From VAXT01 sp038040395 (GTDB lineage Bacteria > Actinomycetota > Thermoleophilia > Gaiellales > Gaiellaceae), in assembly GCA_038040395.1 (NCBI GenBank), contig JBBPIJ010000011.1:1-64000 (forward strand): a stretch of 64,000 nucleotides of DNA. Reading direction: 5' to 3'. A program made the translations under genes and the position numbers. The notes under the pieces are model-generated. The model was given only the letters and a program-made list of their open reading frames with translations. It did not search any database and was not told where the DNA came from. Shown in pieces: positions 1 through 6,928 of this stretch (position 1 is its first letter; every line of letters begins with the position of its first letter).

Positions 1-54
1 CAGAGCACCGGTCTCCAAAACCGGGGGTTGCAGGTTCGAGTCCTGCCGCCCCTG
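1..54 (+). tRNA. tRNA-Trp (CCA), 3' part only
   Basis: The window starts inside this tRNA. The anticodon stem is 8-12 paired with 20-24, its seven-base loop 13-19 carries anticodon CCA at 15-17, and the T stem is 30-34 paired with 42-46 around loop TTCGAGT. The 3' acceptor strand is 47-53 with discriminator G54, and CCA is not encoded. The D arm and 5' acceptor strand lie upstream of the window. Its 3' half is the integration target of the element that follows. Confidence 0.93.
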
Positions 55-55
55 T
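10..55 (+). repeat. attL: tRNA-Trp 3' end direct repeat, copy 1
   Basis: These 46 bases are repeated exactly at 10184-10229. They cover the anticodon loop to the tRNA 3' end plus one base. A perfect repeat of a tRNA 3' end with a tyrosine integrase gene just inside the far copy is the standard footprint of integration into a tRNA gene. The crossover lies somewhere in the repeat. The functional tRNA is regenerated at this end. Confidence 0.9.
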
Positions 56-444
56 TGGTCGCGAAGGCGCTCGGCTAGGCGGAATCCCTTTCGGCGAGCG
101 GGATCGACGGGCGTCCTGCCCTCTAGCGAGAACTTCGACCGAGTACCACTGAATACGGTCGGCGCGGGTAGCGGCCGTCGCGCGACCGTCGCGCAGTTGT
201 GACATGCGTTGCATCCTCTATACGGAGAGGGCGTGTCGTCCGATCCCCAAAGCTATTCTGTGTACGGAGGGGAAGGTTTTTTATTCCTCACATATGCGCG
301 TCGCAGCCGTAGGTGAATTGCGCCCTCAGGTCGGGTATGTCGTCCGACTTGACGCGTATCTTTAAGTTAGGTAAGGAGAACGTTTTTTCCTTTCCCGCCG
401 CAGGATTATTCGGCGACTATGCGCGTCGCGAGGGTAGGTGAGCT
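55..444. other. Left-end non-coding regulatory region of the element
   Basis: No convincing gene is seen in these 390 bases. They hold two of the three 33-bp repeats (293-325 and 418-450). They also hold a GTCCGA motif about 54 and 76 bases before each repeat, runs of six T after GGAG-like sequence (near 277 and 383), and short repeats such as CGTCGCGC near 178-196. A -35-like TTGACG is at 349-354 with no clear -10 partner. The layout suggests an early promoter/operator region and possibly integrase arm sites. Confidence 0.5.
293..325 (+). repeat. 33-bp direct repeat, copy A
   Basis: First of three 33-base units sharing TATGCGCGTC, then TAGG.GA, then GCCC at fixed spacing (other copies at 418 and 834). 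This copy has no ATG at its 3' end. It lies upstream of the first gene and is probably an operator for one of the small DNA-binding proteins encoded nearby. Confidence 0.75.
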
Positions 445-450
445 ATGCCC
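418..450 (+). repeat. 33-bp direct repeat, copy B, overlapping a start codon
   Basis: Second copy of the 33-base unit. Its 3' end contains the start codon and first codons of the gene at 445, and the unit's own TAGGTGA is the only Shine-Dalgarno-like sequence before that ATG. A protein bound here would cover the ribosome binding site and start, so the repeat may link operator and translation signal. Confidence 0.75.
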
Positions 451-792
451 AAAAACGGATTGGTTGATGGCGCTGAGCGGTTGCTGATAATCGATGAACT
501 GCGCGAGGCCGGCTACGAAGCTGATCTCCGCGCCGCCGGCTATGGAGACGAGCTCGCCGCGATCAATGAAGAGCAGCGAACCGCCACGGCTAACGCCAGC
601 AGCCCGTACGCATGGAACTTGGATCACGTCGCGATCAACGGCAAGGGACGTGGGGGAAACCGCTACCTCCAAAAGAAGCGCAACGCGCTTGCAGCGTTCT
701 TCTACGCCGATGGCTGCACTCAACAAGAGATCGCTGGCTTCCTGGACTTGAGCCAGGGTCAGGTTTCGAGAATCCTCAGCGCGGGCCGATGA
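445..792 (+). CDS. Small HTH DNA-binding protein (element regulator)
   Basis: This 115-residue protein has a helix-turn-helix near its C-terminus: residues about 88-113 read GCTQQEIAGFLDLSQGQVSR, a sigma region 4 or transposase-type recognition unit. The N-terminal 85 residues are not recognised. The start ATG lies inside direct repeat B, and copies A and C flank the gene, so self-regulation through these repeats is a reasonable inference. Position at the left end, reading into the replication module, fits an early-control gene. No family name can be assigned. Confidence 0.6.
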   Translation: MPKNGLVDGAERLLIIDELREAGYEADLRAAGYGDELAAINEEQRTATANASSPYAWNLDHVAINGKGRGGNRYLQKKRNALAAFFYADGCTQQEIAGFLDLSQGQVSRILSAGR

Positions 793-833
793 TGTCCGAC
801 TGACTTGATATCTCTAGGTGTATAGACGCCTTT

Positions 834-866
834 TATGCGCGTCTCACCGCTAGGCGAACTATGCCC
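834..866 (+). repeat. 33-bp direct repeat, copy C, running into a terminator
   Basis: Third copy of the unit. As in copy B it ends with CTATGCCCA, but here the ATG is followed within a few bases by an intrinsic terminator (869-893) rather than an open frame. It sits between the genes at 445 and 929. Confidence 0.75.
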
Positions 867-868
867 AC

Positions 869-893
869 AAGCCCGCCCCCGGCGGGTTTTTTT
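869..893 (+). terminator. Rho-independent terminator
   Basis: CCCGCC (872-877) pairs with GGCGGG (881-886) around CCC. The flanking AAG/TTT extends the stem, and seven T follow (887-893). It ends transcription from the 445 gene, or attenuates transcription entering the 929 gene, because it abuts repeat C. Confidence 0.85.
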
Positions 894-928
894 GTGCCTC
901 AAGTCCAACTCCTAGAAGGGAGACGCCC

Positions 929-1120
929 GTGACGACGATCATCTCAACGAAGCTCGGAAACGATCCGGTCGTCAGCGCGGCGATCGAGCGCGACGGGCGT
1001 CGCCTGCTCGTGCTCCTAGCTGCTCGGAACGGCAGATCCCTCAGCGCCGAGGTCCGCGCCGCGGTGCGCGACCACCTTGCCCGGGCGATCTCGACCGGTG
1101 CGCTTCCGACCAAGACTTAG
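929..1120 (+). CDS. Small ribbon-helix-helix-like protein
   Basis: 63 residues from a GTG start with AAGGGAG eight bases upstream. The C-terminal part (RSLSAEVRAAVRDHLARAI) looks like the helical half of an Arc/CopG-type ribbon-helix-helix regulator, and the preceding segment could be the beta strand. It is isolated between a terminator and an inverted repeat. A copy-control or repressor role is a guess from size, fold and position before the replication gene. Confidence 0.5.
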   Translation: MTTIISTKLGNDPVVSAAIERDGRRLLVLLAARNGRSLSAEVRAAVRDHLARAISTGALPTKT

Positions 1121-1176
1121 CTTCCCAAGTTCCGACCGGCGCGGTTCCCTCCTGCCGTTGGTCGGGCGCGGTCGCT

Positions 1177-1220
1177 TGTAAGCCGCAGTTCGTTCGACTC
1201 CTTTCGGTCTGCGGCTTACA
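1177..1220. repeat. Perfect 12-bp inverted repeat
   Basis: TGTAAGCCGCAG (1177-1188) and CTGCGGCTTACA (1209-1220) are exact reverse complements separated by 20 bases. No T tract follows, so it is not a standard terminator. It lies in the 185-bp gap before the HTH and replication genes and may be an operator for their promoter or a replication-related site. Confidence 0.7.
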
Positions 1221-1305
1221 GCGGCCATCCACCATTCAGCAGGAGGGCCCACAACGCGCCAACTAACCCCCGCGGCTTTGGCACGCCGCGAAGCAGGAGG
1301 GTCCC

Positions 1306-1500
1306 ATGCCTATCGACCGACTCGCCCTCAACAAGAAAGAGGCGGCGGCGGCGCTCGGCCTTTCGTTCGACTTCTTCGCCGAGAACGTCTATCCCGATCT
1401 TCGCGTTGTCCGACGTGGCCGGCGCATCCTCGTTCCCGTGTCTGAACTCGAAGCGTGGCTCAGCAAGAACGCCGCGCGGGTGCTTGAGGGGGCGACGTGA
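1306..1500 (+). CDS. Excisionase/HTH_17-family DNA-binding protein
   Basis: 64 residues with a strong AGGAGG before the ATG. LNKKEAAAALGLSFDFFAEN followed by RRILVPVSELEAWL is the pattern of MerR-like winged-helix excisionase proteins (HTH_17). The stop overlaps the GTG start of the replication initiator (GTGA at 1497-1500), so the two are translationally coupled. It may direct the initiator to the origin or regulate the promoter. A second AlpA-like protein lies beside the integrase, so this one is less likely to be the excisionase itself. Confidence 0.7.
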   Translation: MPIDRLALNKKEAAAALGLSFDFFAENVYPDLRVVRRGRRILVPVSELEAWLSKNAARVLEGAT

Positions 1501-2360
1501 GTGGCCGTGGTCGCGTCTCATACGCGATCGCCGGGGCAGCGATGAGAGCCGTGTTTGAACGAGCCCGCGCGGCCGACCTTTCAAGTAACGACTGGAAGGT
1601 GCTCTCAGTCGTCGTCGCGTATACAGCCGGTTGGTCTCGGCTCGCGGACGGCTTGACGGCGAGGCGCATAGCTCGCGAAGCCGGACTCTCCGAGCGCCGC
1701 ACGCGGGACCGACTGAAGAAGCTGGACGAACTCAAACTCATCGTCTGGACGCCGAGGGCTGGAAATCCGAGCTTCGGCTCCCAGGTGTCTGAGGTTTCTC
1801 TTCCGGCAGCCGCTAACCCGGACGCCCTAAGCGTCCGCATTGAGGATGACCCAAACCGGACGCCCTTAAGCGTCCGCAATAACCCGGACGTTTCGGGCCG
1901 AGTAACCCGGACGCCTAGGTCGTCCGCTACCCGAGAAGTAATCCGAGAAGTTCATCCGAACGTCGTCGTTGATGAGGAGCAACTCATGAAACTGCTCGAC
2001 AAGCTCGGCTTCACGACTTCGCAGCGAGCTCGTGCGCTTGCCGAAGACCACGATCGAGTGATGGCTTGGCTGGAACGTGCTCAGGAGCCTGACGTATTGA
2101 ATCCCGCCGCCTACGCGTGGAGTGGGATCACGGCCGGCGACTGGCCGACTGCCAAAGTCAGCGAGGTTCGTGGATCGCACGGCACAAGCGTTCGGCTTGA
2201 GGATAAGAAGTCCAAGGGGCCGTGGGAGGTCTATGCGCTCAACGGCAATGACGAGGCGATGCACCTGGTCGGTCGCTTCGATGATCTCGCTGAGGCTCGG
2301 CGTGTCTATGCCGAACATGACGAGAGGAGCGGCGCGACCCTGATGCGGGCGACCCCCTAG
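1497..2360 (+). CDS. Winged-helix replication initiator-like protein (phage O-like)
   Basis: 287 residues. The N-terminal 85 form a winged helix: LSSNDWKVLSVVVAYTAGWS, then LTARRIAREAGLSERRTRDR, as in phage replication proteins of the O/DnaD-like helix-turn-helix group. A low-complexity linker (about 100-150) follows, then an unrecognised C-terminal half. The linker codons (106-145) hold four GGACGC...GCGTCC-type palindromic repeats. Because the copies fall in different reading frames, selection is on DNA rather than protein. This copies the lambda O layout, where origin iterons lie between the DNA-binding and DnaB-loading domains. Coupled to the upstream HTH gene. Function is inferred from fold and context. 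Confidence 0.6.
   Translation: MSGRGRVSYAIAGAAMRAVFERARAADLSSNDWKVLSVVVAYTAGWSRLADGLTARRIAREAGLSERRTRDRLKKLDELKLIVWTPRAGNPSFGSQVSEVSLPAAANPDALSVRIEDDPNRTPLSVRNNPDVSGRVTRTPRSSATREVIREVHPNVVVDEEQLMKLLDKLGFTTSQRARALAEDHDRVMAWLERAQEPDVLNPAAYAWSGITAGDWPTAKVSEVRGSHGTSVRLEDKKSKGPWEVYALNGNDEAMHLVGRFDDLAEARRVYAEHDERSGATLMRATP
1814..1929. other. Putative replication origin: four iterons inside the initiator gene
   Basis: Units begin with TAACCCGGACG or a close variant at 1814, 1853, 1880 and 1903. Units 1 and 2 contain the palindrome GGACGC-(5 or 6 bases)-GCGTCC followed by GCA. Unit 4 has GGACG-CCTAGGT-CGTCC. Unit 3 keeps only the left half. Sequence after 1930 is locally less GC-rich. Conservation across changed reading frames argues against a peptide repeat. 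Confidence 0.6.
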
Positions 2361-2414
2361 GAGAACTGACGTGGCCCTCGGAGCCGACCCTATTGTCAGC
2401 AGTAGTGTTGTTTT

Positions 2415-2816
2415 GTGGCTCGTCCCAGGCGCCTCTCCCTCGACATCCAGGAGCCGGAAAGGTCTTTTTCGGTCTACCGCGCCGTCCGAACCGATGACCC
2501 AAACGACGCGGCGACGCTTGAGCGCGGATTCCAGTCGAGCGCTGCCCGGGGGCTACCGCCGCGCCCGGGCTCGGTCCAGGTGAGTACGCCGTTCATCTAC
2601 AACGGCGTGTCCGCCTACCACAGCCGTAAGGCCGCTCTCGAACACGCGAGGGCTCGCCGGGATATCGGCAAGCCGATCGGGACGCACGTTGCTGAAATCG
2701 TCCTCCAGCCTGGCGGCGACTTCGAGTACGCGTACTGGGGCGACGACGGGCATTTGACCGTAGTGGCCGATGCCGTCAAGCTCAGAGAAGCTGTCGCCGA
2801 TATCGTTCCTATCTGA
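2415..2816 (+). CDS. Hypothetical protein, ART/RES-like appearance
   Basis: 133 residues. The body (FSVYRAVRTDDP, then GVSAYHSRKAALEHARAR, then DDGHLTVVADAVKLREAV) resembles small actinobacterial proteins with a possible ADP-ribosyltransferase/RES-like fold; this is a visual impression only. The GTG start at 2415 lacks a Shine-Dalgarno. A strong AGGAGAAC stands before a GTG at 2371, which opens a different frame of 70 codons. Either translation shifts frame near 2395-2414, or the true start is weak. Confidence 0.55.
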   Translation: MARPRRLSLDIQEPERSFSVYRAVRTDDPNDAATLERGFQSSAARGLPPRPGSVQVSTPFIYNGVSAYHSRKAALEHARARRDIGKPIGTHVAEIVLQPGGDFEYAYWGDDGHLTVVADAVKLREAVADIVPI

Positions 2817-2856
2817 GCTATTCCGGCAGGCGCTGCCGGAGAAGGAGAAAAGCACG

Positions 2857-3237
2857 ATGAGGTACATGATCTACGACAACGAAGGCAACGCGCTCGGCTC
2901 GTTCCGGTCTCGGATCGCGGCTGAAGCGAGCCTTCGTGCCATGGCTGCGGCCGACTCGGATACGGGCGATGATCTTGTCATGATGCTCTACCGAGACGAC
3001 GGTACGTTCACGGGCAGAGCCCTAACGGCCGACGACATCGGGCCGCCCGTCCGCATCGCGCCGACCGTCTGGATCGCGAACATCGCCTGGGCGGCCAGTG
3101 GTGGGCGCCGAGCGGCACGGCCCAACTTCAATCGGTACGCAACTCTGATTCTCGCTGGCCGAAAGCAAGCGGAGCCTCTGGTTCGCCAGCCGCAGCACGA
3201 CCTCGAGCGCGAAAGCGCCGCAGCCCCAAGAGCGTAG
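2857..3237 (+). CDS. Conserved hypothetical protein (MRYMIYDNEGN type)
   Basis: 126 residues. The start is set by GGAGAAGGAGAAAAGCACG directly before ATG at 2857. The N-terminal half (YMIYDNEGNALGSF, then VMMLYRDDGTFTGRALTADD) matches a small-protein family I associate with Thermoleophilia, of unknown function. The C-terminal 50 residues are basic and unrecognised. It follows the 2415 gene by 40 bases in the same direction. Confidence 0.6.
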   Translation: MRYMIYDNEGNALGSFRSRIAAEASLRAMAAADSDTGDDLVMMLYRDDGTFTGRALTADDIGPPVRIAPTVWIANIAWAASGGRRAARPNFNRYATLILAGRKQAEPLVRQPQHDLERESAAAPRA

Positions 3238-3250
3238 TCGCAGCCCGGCG

Positions 3251-3706
3251 TTAGCCCTGCGGGGGTGCCGGGGGGCGCACAGCAAACGGGAGCCGCCAGT
3301 TCTCGTCGCTCTCGTCCGACACGGTCAAGCGCCACTCGTATCGACCTCCCGGCTCAAGCGGGAGCGGAGCGAACATGATCGCGACCGGAATCGCGAGCCA
3401 ACTCCCCGGAGCGACGCCTGCAGGGCGTCCAACCTCGAATTCTCCCTCGATGGCAACCGGCTCCTCGCCGCCCATCGGCGTTGGGAGGATTACCGGATTG
3501 CCGTCCGCGTCGACAAGGACCAGCTGCCACTGGTGTCGCCGGTTCGTCAGGTCCCACGGCACCTGGATGAGCATGGCGATCGCAAATGGGCTTGGGGCGG
3601 GTCCGATTACATCCCAGCCACCACCTAGAACGTAGAGCTTGTTCTCGGCAGCCTGCGCGGCGTCGGCCAGCATCATTGTCACGCGGAACGGCATTCCGCT
3701 CAGCAT
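3251..3706 (-). CDS. DUF6941-like protein
   Basis: 151 residues. The phrases TMMLADAAQAAENKLYVLGG, VPWDLTNRRHQWQLVLVDAD and GRYEWRLTVSDES are typical of the DUF6941 family, a beta-rich actinobacterial protein family of unknown role. Methionines 1 and 5 (3706 or 3694) are both possible starts; homologues I recall favour the second. It is the only minus-strand gene in the left half of the element and faces away from the terminase-like gene across a 170-bp divergent gap, so it is probably cargo. Confidence 0.7.
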   Translation of the reverse strand: MLSGMPFRVTMMLADAAQAAENKLYVLGGGWDVIGPAPSPFAIAMLIQVPWDLTNRRHQWQLVLVDADGNPVILPTPMGGEEPVAIEGEFEVGRPAGVAPGSWLAIPVAIMFAPLPLEPGGRYEWRLTVSDESDENWRLPFAVRPPAPPQG

Positions 3707-3876
3707 ACGGGCGGAAGTAGCGCGACGCTCGCCCCGATGACCTCCTAGACCTTCTCCGAAGACAAGACCAGGACACAGGTGGGGCTAACCAGTACCGCCT
3801 ACAAAACCCCTGCAAATAGACCATGCGCGACGGCTGAGCGACGGTCGCCGCAAAACCTGCACAAAGGAGACGATTC

Positions 3877-4338
3877 GTGGCATCTAGCCCCGCTTCGCTC
3901 GCCAACCTCGAACCAGCCTCGAACGGCAACAGCCGCGCGCTCAGGCACGGCGCGTACGCCCGTCTCCGTCTCTCCGATGCGGCCGGCGAAACAGCCGACA
4001 CGCTCCGCGAGCTCGTTCCGCTCAAGCACGACGCGGACACGGCGGCGATCGAGACGTTCGCCTTCGTGCTCGAACAGCTACGCGCAGCGGGCAGGGCGTT
4101 GAAGGATGCGAACCGCCGCGCTGATCGCCTGCGTCTGAGCCAGGACGCTCAGGGATGGGCGAACGTGGCGCTGCGCTACGCGAGAGAGCTAGGGATGACA
4201 CCGAAGGCCAGGGCTGAGCTCGGCCTTGATCTCGTTCGTGCTGGCGCGCTCGCTGACCGGGACCTCGACCTCGACCGACTGACCGAGGGGCAGCGCACGA
4301 AGCTCGCTGAACTCCTCGCGATTGCGCAGGGCAAGTGA
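3877..4338 (+). CDS. Terminase small subunit-like protein (P27-like)
   Basis: 153 residues from GTG with AAAGGAG eight bases upstream. The N-terminal NGNSRALRHGAYARL is the motif that opens many phage small terminases. The C-terminal YARELGMTPKARAELG matches the LGLTPxSRARLG end of P27-type small subunits. Small terminases bind the packaging site; in satellites a private TerS redirects helper packaging to satellite DNA. No large subunit follows: the next gene overlaps by GTGA but is not an ATPase. Assignment rests on these two motifs, so it is moderate. Confidence 0.55.
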   Translation: MASSPASLANLEPASNGNSRALRHGAYARLRLSDAAGETADTLRELVPLKHDADTAAIETFAFVLEQLRAAGRALKDANRRADRLRLSQDAQGWANVALRYARELGMTPKARAELGLDLVRAGALADRDLDLDRLTEGQRTKLAELLAIAQGK

Positions 4339-4880
4339 ATCTCCGAGACCAGGCCGCGCAAGCCGCCGAAGCGTTCGACAACCGCTGGACGAAGGATGCA
4401 ACCAGTGTCGAGCTCAGAGCCCTAGTCGAGAGCGCGAAGGTCGCGAAGACCGAGACCGCCGACCCGGTGATAACCCGCTGGGTTCGCGCTCGCGTTGAGA
4501 CGCGGCGACGGCTCGGGTTGCCCGCTGTCGATTGCACCGCACGACGCCCGGGCGATTGCAACTGCCTCACGGCTGCTCTGAGCGAGATCGAGGCGTTCGC
4601 GTCGCCGGGACTGGCGAACGTGACGAAGAAGGAACTGCTCGCCCGTAGCTCGATGCTTCACAAGACTGCGCGCAAGAAACGCAGCAGGCCGAAGCGTCCC
4701 GACGCAGACGCTCTCGCTCAGTTGCCCGCAGGCGTCGCCCAGTCGCCGCCACAGCCTCCCCAGCCTTCTCCCGAGGCACCGGAGCCGCCCCCTTCGCCTC
4801 AGCCGCGCGTCCGACCCGTCCACCGCTCGCCCAAGTGGTACGACGACGACGAGGGCTCAATCATCGATCGAATCTTCTGA
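4335..4880 (+). CDS. Hypothetical protein coupled to TerS-like gene
   Basis: 181 residues. GTG start overlaps the upstream stop (GTGA), so it is co-translated with the terminase-like protein. Residues 1-120 are helical and charged with one cysteine cluster (CTARRPGDCNC). Residues 120-165 are proline-rich and very basic. The C-terminus is acidic (YDDDEGSIIDRIF). No Walker motif, nuclease motif or prohead feature is seen. It may be a packaging or head-remodelling accessory by position, but nothing in the sequence proves this. Confidence 0.55.
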   Translation: MNLRDQAAQAAEAFDNRWTKDATSVELRALVESAKVAKTETADPVITRWVRARVETRRRLGLPAVDCTARRPGDCNCLTAALSEIEAFASPGLANVTKKELLARSSMLHKTARKKRSRPKRPDADALAQLPAGVAQSPPQPPQPSPEAPEPPPSPQPRVRPVHRSPKWYDDDEGSIIDRIF

Positions 4881-4892
4881 AAGAGAGAACGC

Positions 4893-5333
4893 ATGTCCGA
4901 CAACATCACCGCCGCCGACGCGAAGCGCTTGCATCTGCGCGCTGAGGAGATCCTGACCGGCGCGCTCCGAGCACAGGGGAGGGAGCCCGACTCCTACTCG
5001 TTCAGCGAGTACGCGGTCGCCCACGAGCAGGCACTAGCCGAGGACAACATGACCGCACCCAAGATCGCCGGCCTCGCCGAACCTGCGGGAGAGATCGCAG
5101 GCGTTCGCTATTGGCGACTCGACGGCGAACTAATCGATGACAACACCCTCGTCGCCCGAGTCGAGCGGCAGCACGCAAGCGAGAACCAGACCCGCGAACT
5201 CGATCGCGAGATCGGCGAATCGCTGCGCGGCCTCGACGTTCACACGACTGCCATGAACCTGCTCGCCGATCGCGGGATTTCGGACCCGACGTATGACCAG
5301 TTGGTCAGCGCGTACGCCGAGGTCGCGGGGTGA
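4893..5333 (+). CDS. Hypothetical protein
   Basis: 146 residues, ATG preceded by GAAAGAGAGAAC, 12 bases after the previous stop in the same direction. Acidic and helical, beginning ITAADAKRLHLRAEEILTGA and ending YDQLVSAYAEVAG. No membrane segment or known motif. This type of acidic helical protein is common in phage head modules, but no identification is possible. Confidence 0.55.
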   Translation: MSDNITAADAKRLHLRAEEILTGALRAQGREPDSYSFSEYAVAHEQALAEDNMTAPKIAGLAEPAGEIAGVRYWRLDGELIDDNTLVARVERQHASENQTRELDREIGESLRGLDVHTTAMNLLADRGISDPTYDQLVSAYAEVAG

Positions 5334-5415
5334 TCTGCGCCACGCGACCACCCCCAGGCCCGATCACGACGCCGCAGCCGATTCAGACGATCCGTACCCC
5401 ATGAAGGAGAACCCA

Positions 5416-5829
5416 ATGAGAAAGACCGACGAACAGATCGCAACCGAACTCGAAGAGCTCAAGGCCGAGCGGGCGGCGCTTGCCGTCACGAAGACCCCCG
5501 AGGACGCTCGCGAGGACGCCGACCTCTACCTCGCGGACATTCGGGCGGTGACGCAGACTCGCCCGCTTGGCCTCGCCCTCAACCGCGACATTCGCGGCGA
5601 GGCGCTGCTAGAGGTTGCCGTCGCGTTCATCGTCTCGCGGGCCGACTTCGGCGAGTGGCTTCGCGATGAACTCTCCGCGGTCGCGGGTGAGCTGACTCGC
5701 AAGCAGAAGGCTCAACAGCTGGCGAAGCTCGACGGGAAGATCACCGAGGCCCAGGCCGAGCACAACGTGCGACGGATCAACGCCGCGAAGGCCGAGGCCG
5801 AGCAGCGCATTCTCGCGGAGATCGCCTAA
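5416..5829 (+). CDS. Hypothetical coiled-coil protein
   Basis: 137 residues. Of two in-frame ATGs (5401 and 5416) the second is chosen because GAAGGAG lies six bases upstream of it. The N-terminal ATELEELKAERAALAVTK and the C-terminal LTRKQKAQQLAKLDGKITEA are charged coiled-coil stretches around a central helical region. It ends the rightward block, followed by a GC-rich hairpin with a short T run. Confidence 0.55.
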   Translation: MRKTDEQIATELEELKAERAALAVTKTPEDAREDADLYLADIRAVTQTRPLGLALNRDIRGEALLEVAVAFIVSRADFGEWLRDELSAVAGELTRKQKAQQLAKLDGKITEAQAEHNVRRINAAKAEAEQRILAEIA

Positions 5830-5837
5830 TCAGCCTT

Positions 5838-5866
5838 GGGGGCCGTGGCTGATCTCGGCCCCCTTT
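5838..5866 (+). terminator. Terminator-like hairpin
   Basis: GGGGGCC (5838-5844) pairs with GGCCCCC (5857-5863), with a 12-base loop and TTT after it. It lies eight bases past the stop of the last gene in the rightward block. Confidence 0.65.
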
Positions 5867-6334
5867 AGGTCGCCGGACCCTCCTTCACCCGGCCATCGAA
5901 TCCCCGCCGTAGCGCTTCGCGTTGTCGCGCTCCGCGCCTAGTTAGAGGGGGCGTGCTCCCTCTCGCCGTCTTCCTCCTAGTTGGCGGCGAGAGGGGCGGG
6001 GATCTTCAACAACGCAACGGATTCTGATTGCTCGAATCACGGCCGTACTACCCTGACCAGCCGGACCCGACGTGCAGGAACTTGCTCGGCTTCTAAAAAC
6101 CCCGGGCAATCGCCGGCAGTGTGAGGCTTCCACGCGGCGAGGGGCTTAGCGCCAGAGTCGGCGCCAGAATCCCGCGCGCCCAAGCACGCGTCCGATGACT
6201 ACATTCTTCGCGCGGCGGCGCATCCGCTGTGGGTTACCTGACGCAAGCGTCTCGACATTGTTCGCGATCCTCGCCGCGCGGTACAGGCTGCGCACGAAGC
6301 CGCTCATCCCTTGCAGTAGTGCGTCTGGCCTTGA
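5867..6334. other. Non-coding gap with an 11-bp stem hairpin
   Basis: No supported gene in 468 bases between convergent genes. CCCTCTCGCCG (5958-5968) and CGGCGAGAGGG (5985-5995) form a perfect 11-bp stem with a 16-base loop and no T tract. The rest shows no clear structure. It could hold a small RNA or a packaging or recognition site, which cannot be judged by eye. Confidence 0.45.
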
Positions 6335-6928
6335 CTAGTCACATCCAACGCCATCTCCGTCCGCGTCCAGACCGTACTCGTCATAGCCGATCACCTGGAC
6401 GGTCCCGGTGTAGTCAGGGCCGTTTCCGGATCCTCCCTCACAGTCGTAGTCGGAAGAATTTGGATCCAGACAGCCGCTGTAGTTGGAGTTGCAGTTGCTG
6501 CTCGTTGCCTTAGCTTTAGCAAGTTTTGCCGCCGCGGCTGCGGCTGCCCTGCTTCGCGCTGCTTCTCGCGCTCTTCGTGTCCGAGCTCTTGCCTCTCTTC
6601 TGATTTCGGCTGCCCGAGCTTTTGCGCGTTTTCTCGACGCGGCAGCGGCTGCTGCGCTTCGAGCTTCTCGCGCTCTCGCCAGACGCGCCGTGCGTTGAGC
6701 GGTGGTCTTCGACTTTGCTGCCGCAGCTGCCTGGGCCTCGAGCTGGGACGCAGGCGGACCGTTCCCGCCATTCGAGGCCACGATGATGACCAAACCCACG
6801 ATTGCAGACAGAGCCCCTAGGGCGATTCCCACGCGTGCGCGACTTGTGTATCGACGGGACAAGTAGTAGACGCCTACCGGCCAGAACAACACGAGCCAGA
6901 TCACGATGCGCTTCCAACTTGGTTTCAT
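6335..6928 (-). CDS. Membrane protein with C-terminal excalibur domain
   Basis: 197 residues. Two hydrophobic segments (about 8-22 and 33-50) are followed by an Ala/Arg/Lys-rich helical stalk (60-145) and a C-terminal calcium-binding excalibur module: SGCLDPNSSDYDCEGGSGNG, later GLDADGDGVGCD. The DxDxDG motif and paired cysteines are the family marks. Membrane-anchored excalibur proteins are thought to face the cell envelope. It is a cargo gene transcribed leftward on its own. Confidence 0.8.
   Translation of the reverse strand: MKPSWKRIVIWLVLFWPVGVYYLSRRYTSRARVGIALGALSAIVGLVIIVASNGGNGPPASQLEAQAAAAAKSKTTAQRTARLARAREARSAAAAAASRKRAKARAAEIRREARARTRRAREAARSRAAAAAAAKLAKAKATSSNCNSNYSGCLDPNSSDYDCEGGSGNGPDYTGTVQVIGYDEYGLDADGDGVGCD

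Noticed and set aside
1814..1929. Peptide repeat in the initiator protein
   Set aside because: The DNA units are conserved while the reading frame changes between copies, so the amino acids differ.
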